Source: Thermoplasmata archaeon UBA61
GTDB lineage: Archaea; Thermoplasmatota; Thermoplasmata; Lutacidiplasmatales; UBA184
Direction: 5' to 3'
Length of the DNA stretch: 47,053 nucleotides
NCBI GenBank assembly: GCA_002503985.1
Contig: DASW01000004.1
Span: forward strand, 1 to 47,053
In this document: one piece after another, positions 7,209-15,764 of the stretch
Layout: each line of letters starts with the position of its first letter
Position numbering within the stretch: the first letter of the stretch is position 1
Made by a program: the position numbers and the translations under genes
The notes under the pieces: model-generated
Seen by the model: the letters and a program-made list of their open reading frames with translations, nothing else
Database searches by the model: none
Told to the model about the DNA's origin: nothing

Positions 7209-7823
7209 GTGTCGCCGGTCGCGCGTCCGCCCGCTTTGCGGCGACGGTGCCCTTATTGCGGAGACGAGATCATGATCGAGGCGCCTTACCGGGTCGGGAC
7301 GATTCGCACCGCTACGATACCCTGCCCCAAAGACGACTGCCTCCGTCAGCTTCGAGTGACGTTTATAGGAGGGCGGGCGACTGGAATCGTTGCCCCAAGA
7401 GTGTTCAAGTTCAGCTCGCGACTCAGGGGGGTCGGGAATGAAATGACCCCTGTTGCGAGCTTGGTCGACCAGGCTTGTGAGTCTGGGTATGTCGGATCGG
7501 TGCGCGCTGGAGCCGTCGCTTTGCGAGCGGCGGCAGAGACCTTCTCCTCGATCACGCTCAAACAGGCGCCACCGACTCAGAGCCCATCCACCCTAGGTCA
7601 CGTCCTCCCCGTCTTGCACACCTATCCGGGCTTCCAGGCGCTCCCGCACTACAAGCAGGGATCGACTCGGTCCTGCCTCGAGAAGATTCACAATCTAGGG
7701 GATTCCGCCGCGCATCATCGTCTTGCAGACGAGTCACGTCGTGTACCCTTAGAGCCCTCCGCCGTGACCGATTGCGTAACCCTCTTCGAGCGAATGCTTA
7801 CTGACATCTACGGATGGTCCTGA
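7209..7823 (+). CDS. zinc-ribbon protein with DUF4145-like domain
   Basis: The first 45 residues contain CPYC and a second pair (Cys39, Cys44), a zinc-ribbon pattern. The rest resembles DUF4145, a helical domain common in restriction-associated proteins: an AVALRAAAETF helix followed by LEKIHNLGDSAAHH and a last helix with LFERML. The stop TGA at 7821-7823 overlaps the ATG at 7823 of the GHKL ATPase gene, a strong sign of translational coupling and of a joint function. I infer that it acts as a partner or sensor of the ATPase. The DUF4145 match is made by eye and should be treated as moderate. Confidence 0.6.
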   Translation: MSPVARPPALRRRCPYCGDEIMIEAPYRVGTIRTATIPCPKDDCLRQLRVTFIGGRATGIVAPRVFKFSSRLRGVGNEMTPVASLVDQACESGYVGSVRAGAVALRAAAETFSSITLKQAPPTQSPSTLGHVLPVLHTYPGFQALPHYKQGSTRSCLEKIHNLGDSAAHHRLADESRRVPLEPSAVTDCVTLFERMLTDIYGWS

Positions 7824-9466
7824 TGCCGACGAAAGACTGGGAAGCATTCGATCTCTCCGTCGCCGCGAAGGTCATCCAGCACCTGAGCAGCGGTATATAC
7901 AGAACACCAGGCGGAGCGGTGAAAGAGCTGGTCAGCAACAGCTTCGACGCGCAGGCCTCCTGGGTGAGCATTGATACCGGTTACCCACGCCATCGGACCT
8001 TCGTGGTCGAGGACGACGGAATCGGGATGAATGAGGAGTTGATCCGCCGGTCATTCTCTCACATCGGCGCCAGTGTCAAGGTTTCCGATTCAGGAATCTA
8101 CCCCACGGACCCGAACCGGCCAGTTATTGGCCGTTTCGGGATCGGGATGCTTGCCGCCGCCCACATTAGCCACCAGATTAAGTTCACAACCTACCCGCAG
8201 AAGTCTGACCATGGACTCGAGTGCGAGCTCGACCTGGAACCCTTTTTCGACCTGGTCAACGCGGTCAAAACTCTCGAGGAGGTCGCGCTCGGGACGGTTC
8301 GTTTCCGCGAGATTCCTAGAGCAGGCCATTCCTCAGGTACGACCGTCGAGCTCCTCCACATCGTGGAGGGTTCGAACTTTCACCGTACGATTACGAAGTC
8401 TAGCAAACACAAATTCGTGAAGGCGTGGCCGAAAATGCCCGCTCGAGTTCGTGACGGAGGCAAAGGAATGGGCGCGTTTGTCCGCGCCTTTCGCGAACAG
8501 GGCCTTCCTTCAATCGATCGATTGAACGGCCGAGAGAAACTCCTGTGGGAACTCGGACTGATCTGTCCGGTGAAGTATCTTCCCTCGGGCCCTGTAGACC
8601 CAGAGTATCTCGAGGGGAAAGCTAAGGCGATTGTTGAGAGTCTAGTCGAGGAAGCAGATCGCAGTTCGTTCACCGTCTTTTTCGACGGGATCGAAGTGCG
8701 GAAACCTATCCTTCTCCCGACACCAAAGGCGCGCGAGTCGTACGTCGACCGGGAGGACCCAACACTATCCAAGAACGTCGATGTCTACCCGATCGATATT
8801 AAGAGCTCAAAATCGAAGGTCAAGGCGCGCGGTTACCTGGTACACCAGCCGCACGTTGTCCAGCCAAGAGAGATCCAAGGCCTGTACCCGAGAATCCGGG
8901 GTGTGGGGATTGGCCAGTATGAGAACACCCTTTTCCGGACCCTCCGGGGCGAGGCCCCAATCATTCGCGTCCGTCTGTCGGGCGAGATCTATATCGAGGG
9001 CTTGGACGACGCAATTAACCTCGATCGGTCCGGATTCAACGAATTGGCGAAGGAGTTCCAGGAGCTGCTCGACGGACTAGAGGGGGCGCTATCGCTTCCA
9101 GGAATGATCCTCTCCGATGTCAAGCGACGGACCGAGGAGCAATCCGAACGCGTGAAAGAGGTGAAGTCGAACTACCGGGCCAGGGAGGCTCAGGCGGTTA
9201 TCCAACGTGAGGTCCAGAGGTCTGGTCTAAAGCTCAAGGTACGTGTACGCGCTCCGGAGACGGAGCGCAGGTCGGGTGCGATTCGATATCCTTTTGTAAC
9301 TATCCTCGACGAAGACGGAACTATCGCAGTCGATTCTAACGAGAAAGATCCGCGGATCGCGAGGATCATCGTGGAAGTGGATCGTTTCCTATCGGAGCTG
9401 CCCGATGGTCCTCGACTGCGGGTTGAGCTCGCCAAACGTCTGCGTGACCTGTTCGGGTCGGGCTAG
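7823..9466 (+). CDS. GHKL ATPase of MutL/Hsp90/MORC type
   Basis: All three GHKL ATP-binding motifs are visible: ELVSNSFDA (Glu35 and Asn39), DDGIGM (64-69) and GRFGIGM (103-109), plus SSGTTVELL near residue 170. The layout matches MutL, Hsp90 and prokaryotic MORC-like proteins, which dimerise upon ATP binding. The middle (about 200-400) would be the S5-like transducer domain. The C-terminus has a charged helix (about 430-470) and a compact last domain. An ATG at 7814 is also in frame, but the ATG at 7823 overlapping the upstream stop is preferred. Prokaryotic MORC-like ATPases are known companions of restriction-modification genes, which fits this island. The 3' end overlaps the opposing DndC-like gene by 101 bases. 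Confidence 0.8.
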   Translation: MPTKDWEAFDLSVAAKVIQHLSSGIYRTPGGAVKELVSNSFDAQASWVSIDTGYPRHRTFVVEDDGIGMNEELIRRSFSHIGASVKVSDSGIYPTDPNRPVIGRFGIGMLAAAHISHQIKFTTYPQKSDHGLECELDLEPFFDLVNAVKTLEEVALGTVRFREIPRAGHSSGTTVELLHIVEGSNFHRTITKSSKHKFVKAWPKMPARVRDGGKGMGAFVRAFREQGLPSIDRLNGREKLLWELGLICPVKYLPSGPVDPEYLEGKAKAIVESLVEEADRSSFTVFFDGIEVRKPILLPTPKARESYVDREDPTLSKNVDVYPIDIKSSKSKVKARGYLVHQPHVVQPREIQGLYPRIRGVGIGQYENTLFRTLRGEAPIIRVRLSGEIYIEGLDDAINLDRSGFNELAKEFQELLDGLEGALSLPGMILSDVKRRTEEQSERVKEVKSNYRAREAQAVIQREVQRSGLKLKVRVRAPETERRSGAIRYPFVTILDEDGTIAVDSNEKDPRIARIIVEVDRFLSELPDGPRLRVELAKRLRDLFGSG

Positions 9467-10646
9467 GCCACGGCAAGCCGTTTGAGGAGGCCACCCGCTG
9501 GGTGAGAGCACTCTTGTGACTCCCCTTGGGCTTGGGGCCTCGCTTATGCGCCAGGTATTCCACCCACAGCCGGCGGATTTCGAACTCCTCCTCTCGTGAG
9601 AGCAACTGCATCCCGGTCGATCGCTCGAGGGTCTTTAACCGTCCGAGAAGCTGTTGTCTGAACTCGATCCTTAGGCCCGCCCAATGGTTCCTCCGCCAAA
9701 GTCGGTTCTTATGCAGGGCCGACTCCACCAGGATCTCATTGCGGAACTTGTTGAGCTCGGCAAGCGGTGACCTGGGGTCCCGAGCCACGAGCGCTTCCAT
9801 GGTTTTGTCCCTCCTAACCAAAGTGCAAGTCCAGCAACCGAACCTGAGGCTAGTGTCGCCGTACAGGGCGTAGACGTCCTGTGTCGGCCATCCGGCCCGC
9901 GGAGCAACGAAGTGGAGGAAATCCCAGACTTTGCATGTCTTCCATTCGATGATTGGAGCGAAGTAAGTGATGTTGGAGCCTGTCGGGCCGCTCTGGGCCC
10001 AGTAGTCCTGCCCGCACTCTCCTCCAGTCGTGCATGAGGCCACAAGTCGACCTGTCCGCTGGGTGCTCTCCCCGTACCGGACGCCGGTGAGGACCGCCGT
10101 GGGTTTCCCATTCGTCACGGACGACGCAGCGGGCGTGATCTTCAACCGTCGGGTGCACCATCGAAACTTTGGTTTTGGCGGCGGGTAGCCCTTGCCGATC
10201 ATCCGAACCCAGAAACGGTCGTCCACCTTCGGGCGAACAACCCGAACGCGAATGGGAAGGGCTTCCATCGTGCCGAACTTTCGCAGGTAGTGAAGGAACG
10301 AACCCGCCGCCCGGCGCATGGCGGGAATCTCTAGCAGTGTGTCCGAGTACACGATATCCAAGTGGGGAGGGGAATCCATGGTTGCGAGGTAGTCGACCGC
10401 CAAGAGAGCGGTAAGAGTACTGTCCTTGCCACCCGAGAACGTGACAACCCAGCGGGGGAGATGTCGGGTCGCGATCTCGTCGAAGACCCGTTGAGACTTC
10501 TCGAACAGAACGCGCAGCTCCTTGTCCGGGTGAGCGCCGAGCGCCTCATACAGCGATTTGACCCTCTTCCTCTCGGCGCTCTCCAACTGGGTCAGCTGGA
10601 TCGGCGTGGGCAAGCTGGCTGTGGCAGCCACGGCACTACATCGCAT
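9366..10646 (-). CDS. dndC-like: DndC-like sulfurtransferase (PAPS reductase family)
   Basis: The protein has the ATP pyrophosphatase P-loop SGGKDST (71-77), then FWVRMIGKGYPPP and FRWCTRRLK (161-169), GVRYGES (188-194), cysteines at 205, 211 and 238, and RFGCWTCTLV (Cys271, Cys274). These match DndC, which activates DNA and carries an iron-sulfur cluster for phosphorothioate modification. The usual partners DndA, B, D and E are not in this window. The last 40 or so residues are antisense to the GHKL gene, look random, and may result from a lost stop. A TATA-like element at 10650-10658 lies too close to the ATG at 10646 and instead suits a leaderless start at the GTG at 10631. Confidence 0.8.
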   Translation of the reverse strand: MRCSAVAATASLPTPIQLTQLESAERKRVKSLYEALGAHPDKELRVLFEKSQRVFDEIATRHLPRWVVTFSGGKDSTLTALLAVDYLATMDSPPHLDIVYSDTLLEIPAMRRAAGSFLHYLRKFGTMEALPIRVRVVRPKVDDRFWVRMIGKGYPPPKPKFRWCTRRLKITPAASSVTNGKPTAVLTGVRYGESTQRTGRLVASCTTGGECGQDYWAQSGPTGSNITYFAPIIEWKTCKVWDFLHFVAPRAGWPTQDVYALYGDTSLRFGCWTCTLVRRDKTMEALVARDPRSPLAELNKFRNEILVESALHKNRLWRRNHWAGLRIEFRQQLLGRLKTLERSTGMQLLSREEEFEIRRLWVEYLAHKRGPKPKGSHKSALTQRVASSNGLPWPSPTRTGHADVWRAQPAVEDHRAAPIGNDPLPR

Positions 10647-10649
10647 CCT

Positions 10650-10658
10650 CTACTAAAG
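10650..10658 (-). promoter_or_regulatory. TATA-like box CTTTAGTAG before the DndC-like gene
   Basis: On the minus strand CTTTAGTAG is centred at 10654, about 23 bases before a GTG at 10631. If used, transcription starts inside the first annotated codons and the protein begins at residue 6. Confidence 0.35.
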
Positions 10659-10843
10659 ACCAGCTTCGCCGAAACGGCAAGAAAGAAAGTCCCCGCCGCC
10701 GCCATTGCTCTGGCAAGGTTTCGATTTCTACCCGGTTATAGAGGAGGGCTTCCCACCAAACTCGAGGAGCACTCGCCCTGTCTTGTTCTACGCGGAAGGT
10801 CCATCGGCACGGCCGGCGGTGACGTCTGGCCCGACTCAGATCA

Positions 10844-11503
10844 TCACGGCGGTCGCGGTAGGGCGAACGGCCGGCTCTCCCCGATGTCCCTGATGAGGTC
10901 GCTCTTGTTGGCCCAGAGAAGGCCAGTGTAGGCGCAGATGACAGAATCGAGTGCATCGTGGTCACGGGTGAGCATTTCGCGATTCTGACCGAGCGCCACG
11001 CCTAACCGCTCTAGGTCAGCGAGGATGGCAGTCCTTCCCTCAGGGGTGTGCTTGTCCAAGGTTCGCTTGTCGTCGATCCCGATTCCCAGGCCGAGTCGCG
11101 ACGCGTAGGGGTAGACCTCGATTGGGAGATACCCGAGGGTCGTGAGTCGATCGGCGAGCGCGATGCCCAAGTCGACCCAATCGCGCGTCCACGGGGCTCC
11201 AGACGGAAAGACTGACATTCCTTCAGAATGGAGACTTTCTTCGCAAGCTCGCCACACGCCTCCACCTTGCGGCCTCGACAACGGGCAGTCAATTGCGACT
11301 GTAGCGACCTCTTCGGTTGGAGGGAGCAGCTCATGGAGCCCATCAGCACGAGAGATGCGCGAATGCAAAGCTACCAGGCTCTTGTCTCGAATGTCCAGAA
11401 TAGAGAGGGCCGTTGATCTCCGCCGCCTACTTGAGCCGAGATCAATTCCTACGACGAGTTGATGCATGATGATTCCTCGCCCGTAGACGGACTGAGGGCC
11501 CAC
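10844..11503 (-). CDS. DUF429 RNase H-like protein
   Basis: The 219-residue protein matches the DUF429 pattern: a first strand with GIDLGSS (Asp21), AIDCPLS (Asp72), WRACEE, FPSGAPWTRDW, a Glu-bearing IEVYPYA strand and a final DHDALDSVICAYTG with clustered Asp residues (181-186). DUF429 is predicted to be an RNase H-fold nuclease; its biological role is not established. The ATG at 11503 is supported by a TATA-like box centred 28 bases upstream, giving a leaderless transcript; an ATG at 11467 is the alternative. It lies between the DndC-like gene and the type I operon, and about 200 bases without a clear gene separate it from the former. Confidence 0.7.
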   Translation of the reverse strand: MGPQSVYGRGIIMHQLVVGIDLGSSRRRRSTALSILDIRDKSLVALHSRISRADGLHELLPPTEEVATVAIDCPLSRPQGGGVWRACEESLHSEGMSVFPSGAPWTRDWVDLGIALADRLTTLGYLPIEVYPYASRLGLGIGIDDKRTLDKHTPEGRTAILADLERLGVALGQNREMLTRDHDALDSVICAYTGLLWANKSDLIRDIGESRPFALPRPP

Positions 11504-11527
11504 CTAGCGCGCTCGATTGGCCCGAGG

Positions 11528-11535
11528 ACTATAAC
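11528..11535 (-). promoter_or_regulatory. TATA-like box GTTATAGT of the DUF429 gene
   Basis: The minus strand reads GGGTTATAGTCC, centred 28 bases before the ATG at 11503. This is the ideal archaeal distance for a leaderless transcript and decides the start. Confidence 0.5.
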
Positions 11536-11656
11536 CCGCTCGTTCTGCACGGCCTCGCGAGTCCCCAACCACCCCCGGCGGGGCCCGGTGTGCTAAGGCT
11601 GGGCCATTCGATATCACTAAGTTAGTCCGAGCTGCTGACCGAGTTCGAGGATCGTC

Positions 11657-14404
11657 TTGGAACCGGAAGAGGAGGCGCGTAGGGAAATCGACTCCTCCCT
11701 AGAGAACGCTGGGTGGGTTCTCCAAGACCGGGATCAGGCCAATGTTCGCGCGGGTCGTGGCGTCGCGATACGTGAGTTCCCCCTAAAAGCGGGCCACGGC
11801 GAGGCGGATTACCTTCTCTTCGTTGATGGCAAAGCCGCAGGGGCAATCGAGGCAAAACCCGCAGGAACCACTCTTACGGGCGTGGAGCGACAATCCGAGA
11901 AGTACGGAGCGGGTCTCCCTGACCAGATTCCCCGCTACTTGTCCCCACTACCATTCTTGTATGAGTCCACCGGGATGGAGACTCACTTCACCAATCGTCT
12001 GGATCCCGAACCTCGAAGTCGATTGGTTATGGGTTTCCATCGCCCCGAAACGCTCGCGAAGTGGCTCGAAGAGCCCGAAACCCCATCATTCAGAGGACGA
12101 CTACGTCAATTGCCACCTTTGGTCGAGGCGGGACTCTGGCCGATTCAAGCCCGGGCAGTTCGGCACCTAGAGGAATCTCTAGCCAAGGACCGACCGCGCG
12201 CCCTGATCCAGATGGCGACGGGAGCCGGAAAGACCGTGACGGCCGTAACATCAGTCTACCGGCTCGTGAAATTCGGGGGGGCGCAGCGCGTCCTGTTCCT
12301 CGTTGACCGGTCGAATCTCGGACGCCAGGCACTGAAGGAGTTTCAATCATACACGACCCCCGACGACGGGCGCAAGTTTACTGAGCTCTACAACGTCCAG
12401 CTCCTCACCAGCAACAAGATTGACCCGGTGGCCAAGGTCGTAATCACGACTATTCAACGGCTCTACTCCATGCTGAAGGGCGAGCAAGAGCTAGATCCTG
12501 TTCTAGAGGAAGGTTCCCAGTTCACCCCGGGGGGACAGGCACCCGCGGAGCCCGTCGGCGTGCCCTACAATCCAAACATCCCCATCGAGTTCTTCGACTT
12601 CATTTTCATCGATGAGTGCCACCGAAGCATCTACACGGTCTGGCGGCAGGTTATCGAGTACTTCGACTCGTTCCTCGTCGGGCTGACCGCCACGCCAAAC
12701 AGTCAGACTTTCGGCTTCTTCCACCGCAATCTAGTCGTGGAATACAATCACGAGCAGGCGGTGACCGACGGTATAAACGTCCCCTTTGACGTCTACGAAA
12801 TAGAGACTCGCATTACGGACCAGGGAGCTACGATTGCCGCCAAGCAGTACGTGGATAAGCGTGATCGACAGACCCGTCAGATTCGATGGGAACAACTAGA
12901 CGAACCCCTCACCTACGCGGCGGATCGCCTCGATAGAGATGTCGTCGCGATGGACCAAATCCGAACGGTCGTTCGCACGTTCCGTGACAAACTCCCAACG
13001 GAGATTTTTCCCGGGCGCACCGAGGTGCCGAAAACACTGGTCTACGCGAAGGACGACTCCCACGCGGACGATCTCGTTCAGGTCATCCGGGAGGAGTTCG
13101 GGAAAGGGAACGAGTTCTGCCAGAAGATTACCTACAAGACTACGGGTGTCCCCCCGGAGCAACTAATCCGAGATTTCCGGGTGAGCTACAACCCACGTAT
13201 CGCCGTCTCGGTGGACATGATTGCCACCGGGACCGACATCCGGCCCGTCGAAATCGTCTGGTTCATGCGTGCCGTGAAGAGCCGGACTCTCTTCGAACAG
13301 ATGAAGGGACGTGGCGTCCGCGTCATCGGGGACACCGACCTCCAGCAGGTGACCCCTGACGCTCGGACCAAGACGCACTTCGTTATCGTGGACGCGGTGG
13401 GCGTCTGTGAGACGGAACTCGAGGACAGTCGCCCGTTGGAGAAGAAGCCCGGTATCAGCTTTGAGAAGCTGCTGGATCAGGCAGCCTTCGGCGTCTCTGA
13501 TCCGGACACAGTATCGAGCATCGCGAATCGACTTGCCCGCCTGGACAGGACTCTCGACAAGGAAGGGAAAGAGAAAGTTCGAGAGGTCGCTCACACCTCA
13601 CTTCAGGATTTGATCGGCGGCCTCCTCAGATCGCTCGATCCCGATGAGCATCTCCAAGCTGCGAAACAGAAGCACGGATCTTCACCCACTCCGGTCCAGG
13701 TAGCTGAGGCGGCGGCCGAGTTACGGCAAGACGCGCTGAAGCCACTTGCCGCTAACCCACACCTACGGAACCACCTGATTGCCGCAAAGAAGCGGAGCGA
13801 GCAGACAATCGACACAGTGTCCGCGGACGACGTCCTCCACGCCGGATACTCTGCTGCAGCCAAAGAACGCGCTAAGGCGGTTGTGACCAGCTTTGAGAAA
13901 TTCATCGCCGATAACAGGGACGAGATCGCCGCGCTGCAGGTATTCTACAGTCAACCCCATTCCAAGCGTCTTCGATACGAGGATGTGAAGGCAATCGTGG
14001 AGGCGATGCAGGAGCCGCCATTCGACCTCACTACGGAAAAAGTGTGGCAGGCGTACGAACAATTGAATCGCGACCACGTTCGAGGGGCGGGTGCGAAGCG
14101 CTTGCTCACCGACATCGTGCCTCTAATCCGATTCGCGCTCCGACAAGAGGAGACATTGGTTCCATTCCCGGAAACCGTGGACGAGCGATTTGCTCGATGG
14201 ATCAGCGGGAAGGGATTCACCCCCGAGCAAAGGCGGTGGCTCGAGGATATGCGGGACCACGTCGCGGCGAACCTTCAGATTTCGCCCGAAGATTTCGACT
14301 ACGAGCCCTTCGCCCAGCGCGGCGGTTTGGGAGCCGCTGCGCGAGTGTTTGGAGACAGGCTCACAACCGTGATTGATGAGATAAATGGAGTGCTTGCCGG
14401 ATGA
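11657..14404 (+). CDS. hsdR: type I restriction enzyme, R subunit
   Basis: This is the motor and nuclease subunit of a type I restriction complex. The nuclease motif is at the N-terminus (GEADYLLF with Asp51, then AIEAK with Glu65 and Lys67). The SF2 helicase motifs follow: ATGAGKT (Walker A, about 187-193), DECH (about 319-322), LTATP (about 343-347), ATGTDI and the motif VI region KGRGVRV. The length of 915 residues is slightly short but complete. The start is a TTG at 11657 with a GAGGAT ribosome-binding motif eight or so bases before it. The stop overlaps the hsdS start by four bases (ATGA). The gene leads an R-S-S-M operon. Confidence 0.93.
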   Translation: MEPEEEARREIDSSLENAGWVLQDRDQANVRAGRGVAIREFPLKAGHGEADYLLFVDGKAAGAIEAKPAGTTLTGVERQSEKYGAGLPDQIPRYLSPLPFLYESTGMETHFTNRLDPEPRSRLVMGFHRPETLAKWLEEPETPSFRGRLRQLPPLVEAGLWPIQARAVRHLEESLAKDRPRALIQMATGAGKTVTAVTSVYRLVKFGGAQRVLFLVDRSNLGRQALKEFQSYTTPDDGRKFTELYNVQLLTSNKIDPVAKVVITTIQRLYSMLKGEQELDPVLEEGSQFTPGGQAPAEPVGVPYNPNIPIEFFDFIFIDECHRSIYTVWRQVIEYFDSFLVGLTATPNSQTFGFFHRNLVVEYNHEQAVTDGINVPFDVYEIETRITDQGATIAAKQYVDKRDRQTRQIRWEQLDEPLTYAADRLDRDVVAMDQIRTVVRTFRDKLPTEIFPGRTEVPKTLVYAKDDSHADDLVQVIREEFGKGNEFCQKITYKTTGVPPEQLIRDFRVSYNPRIAVSVDMIATGTDIRPVEIVWFMRAVKSRTLFEQMKGRGVRVIGDTDLQQVTPDARTKTHFVIVDAVGVCETELEDSRPLEKKPGISFEKLLDQAAFGVSDPDTVSSIANRLARLDRTLDKEGKEKVREVAHTSLQDLIGGLLRSLDPDEHLQAAKQKHGSSPTPVQVAEAAAELRQDALKPLAANPHLRNHLIAAKKRSEQTIDTVSADDVLHAGYSAAAKERAKAVVTSFEKFIADNRDEIAALQVFYSQPHSKRLRYEDVKAIVEAMQEPPFDLTTEKVWQAYEQLNRDHVRGAGAKRLLTDIVPLIRFALRQEETLVPFPETVDERFARWISGKGFTPEQRRWLEDMRDHVAANLQISPEDFDYEPFAQRGGLGAAARVFGDRLTTVIDEINGVLAG

Positions 14405-15735
14405 CGGGTCGCGAATTCGATTCGCTTCCGTCTACTTGGACCCGGGCGGCGATAGGCGACTTGACTGAAGGAAAAGTAGGACAAGAGGGTCCGCAGAGAG
14501 ACACCGCATTCACGTACGTCGATATCTCAAGCATCGACCGCGCGACCAAACGAATTACCGACCCTAAGGAATTGCCAGTGAGAGACGCCCCGAATCGGGC
14601 CCGACAGCGGCTAAAGGCTGGTGACGTCCTCGTATCGATGACACGGCCAAACCTAAATGCCGTCGCCCTCCTGCCGGCGTCCTTAGACGGCTCTATCGGC
14701 TCGACCGGGTTCGACGTACTCCGAACCTCCAAGATCGACCCGCGATGGCTTTTCTACTTCGTCCAGACCACACCCTTTATCGAGGCAATGTCCGCCCGGG
14801 TGCAGGGTGCGCTCTACCCCGCTGTGAGGCCCAAGGACATTCGGTCGTACTCCATTCCAGTCGCACCACTCCCGGAACAGCACCGAATTATCGAGGTCAT
14901 CGAGGGTTCCTTCACGCGCATAGACGCTGCCGTACGCGCGCTGAAGCGGGTGCGGATGAATCTTAGCCGATACATGGCGAGCGTGGTGAAGGTAGCCTGC
15001 GAGGATTCGCGAACCAAGTTTCCAAGCAGAGCGGGGTCGCTTGCCTCGTTTAGTGAGACCATCACGAAGGGCGCTACGCCTACGTCGTATGGTCATTCTT
15101 TCACCGAGACGGGGCCACTGTTCGTCAAGGTGGAGAGCCTTGATGGAAAGGTGATTCGCCATGATTGGTGTGCTCACATCTCTCTTCAAACCAACGCTTT
15201 CCTTTTACGCTCGCAATTAAGGTCCGGCGACCTGCTCTATTCGATTGCAGGAACCCTTGGCAGGACGGCAATCGTAAGGCCAGAAGACTTGCCAGCCAAC
15301 ACAAATCAGGCGGTCGCGATCATTCGGCCGAAGCCTGGGCTCGAGCCTCAGTACCTTCGGATAGTAATGAATGGTCCGGGCATTCGAACTGCGAAGGATC
15401 AGAACAAGAGAGGTGTTGGGCTGTCCAACCTCAACCTTGAACAACTCCGACAGATACCACTACGCGTCCCGCCGATCCAGATTCAGCGCGAGATAGTCGT
15501 TGAGGTGGAGAAGCAAACATCGTTCGCTGAGGAAGTCGCGCGGGAGACCGAAGTCGGCCTGAAGCGCTGCGACCGCCTGCGTCAAGCCATCCTCAGGATG
15601 GCCTTCGAGGGCCGTCTCGTTCGCCAGGACTCGAATGACGACCCCGCGAGCGCTTTACTGGAACGATTCACGAGCAAACGCACCGAGACACCTCGGACCG
15701 CTTCTCGCTGGGGAAGAACGGCTAGTATGGGGTAG
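14401..15735 (+). CDS. hsdS: type I restriction enzyme, specificity subunit 1
   Basis: HsdS recognises the DNA target of the type I enzyme. Two target-recognition domains (about residues 8-150 and 205-365) are each followed by the conserved helical region: APLPEQHRI near 158 with its long helix, and PPIQIQREI near 357 with the final helix ending LEMGG-free but typical ILRMAFEGRLV. The second domain has the usual PLFVKVESL and LLYSIAGTLG strands. Full length of 444 residues indicates an intact two-half subunit. It overlaps hsdR by four bases and lies 29 bases before a second hsdS. Sequence between the two genes is clearly diverged, so they recognise different sites. Confidence 0.9.
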   Translation: MTGREFDSLPSTWTRAAIGDLTEGKVGQEGPQRDTAFTYVDISSIDRATKRITDPKELPVRDAPNRARQRLKAGDVLVSMTRPNLNAVALLPASLDGSIGSTGFDVLRTSKIDPRWLFYFVQTTPFIEAMSARVQGALYPAVRPKDIRSYSIPVAPLPEQHRIIEVIEGSFTRIDAAVRALKRVRMNLSRYMASVVKVACEDSRTKFPSRAGSLASFSETITKGATPTSYGHSFTETGPLFVKVESLDGKVIRHDWCAHISLQTNAFLLRSQLRSGDLLYSIAGTLGRTAIVRPEDLPANTNQAVAIIRPKPGLEPQYLRIVMNGPGIRTAKDQNKRGVGLSNLNLEQLRQIPLRVPPIQIQREIVVEVEKQTSFAEEVARETEVGLKRCDRLRQAILRMAFEGRLVRQDSNDDPASALLERFTSKRTETPRTASRWGRTASMG

Positions 15736-15764
15736 GGTTGTAACAGATCGTCGAGGCAGATTAC

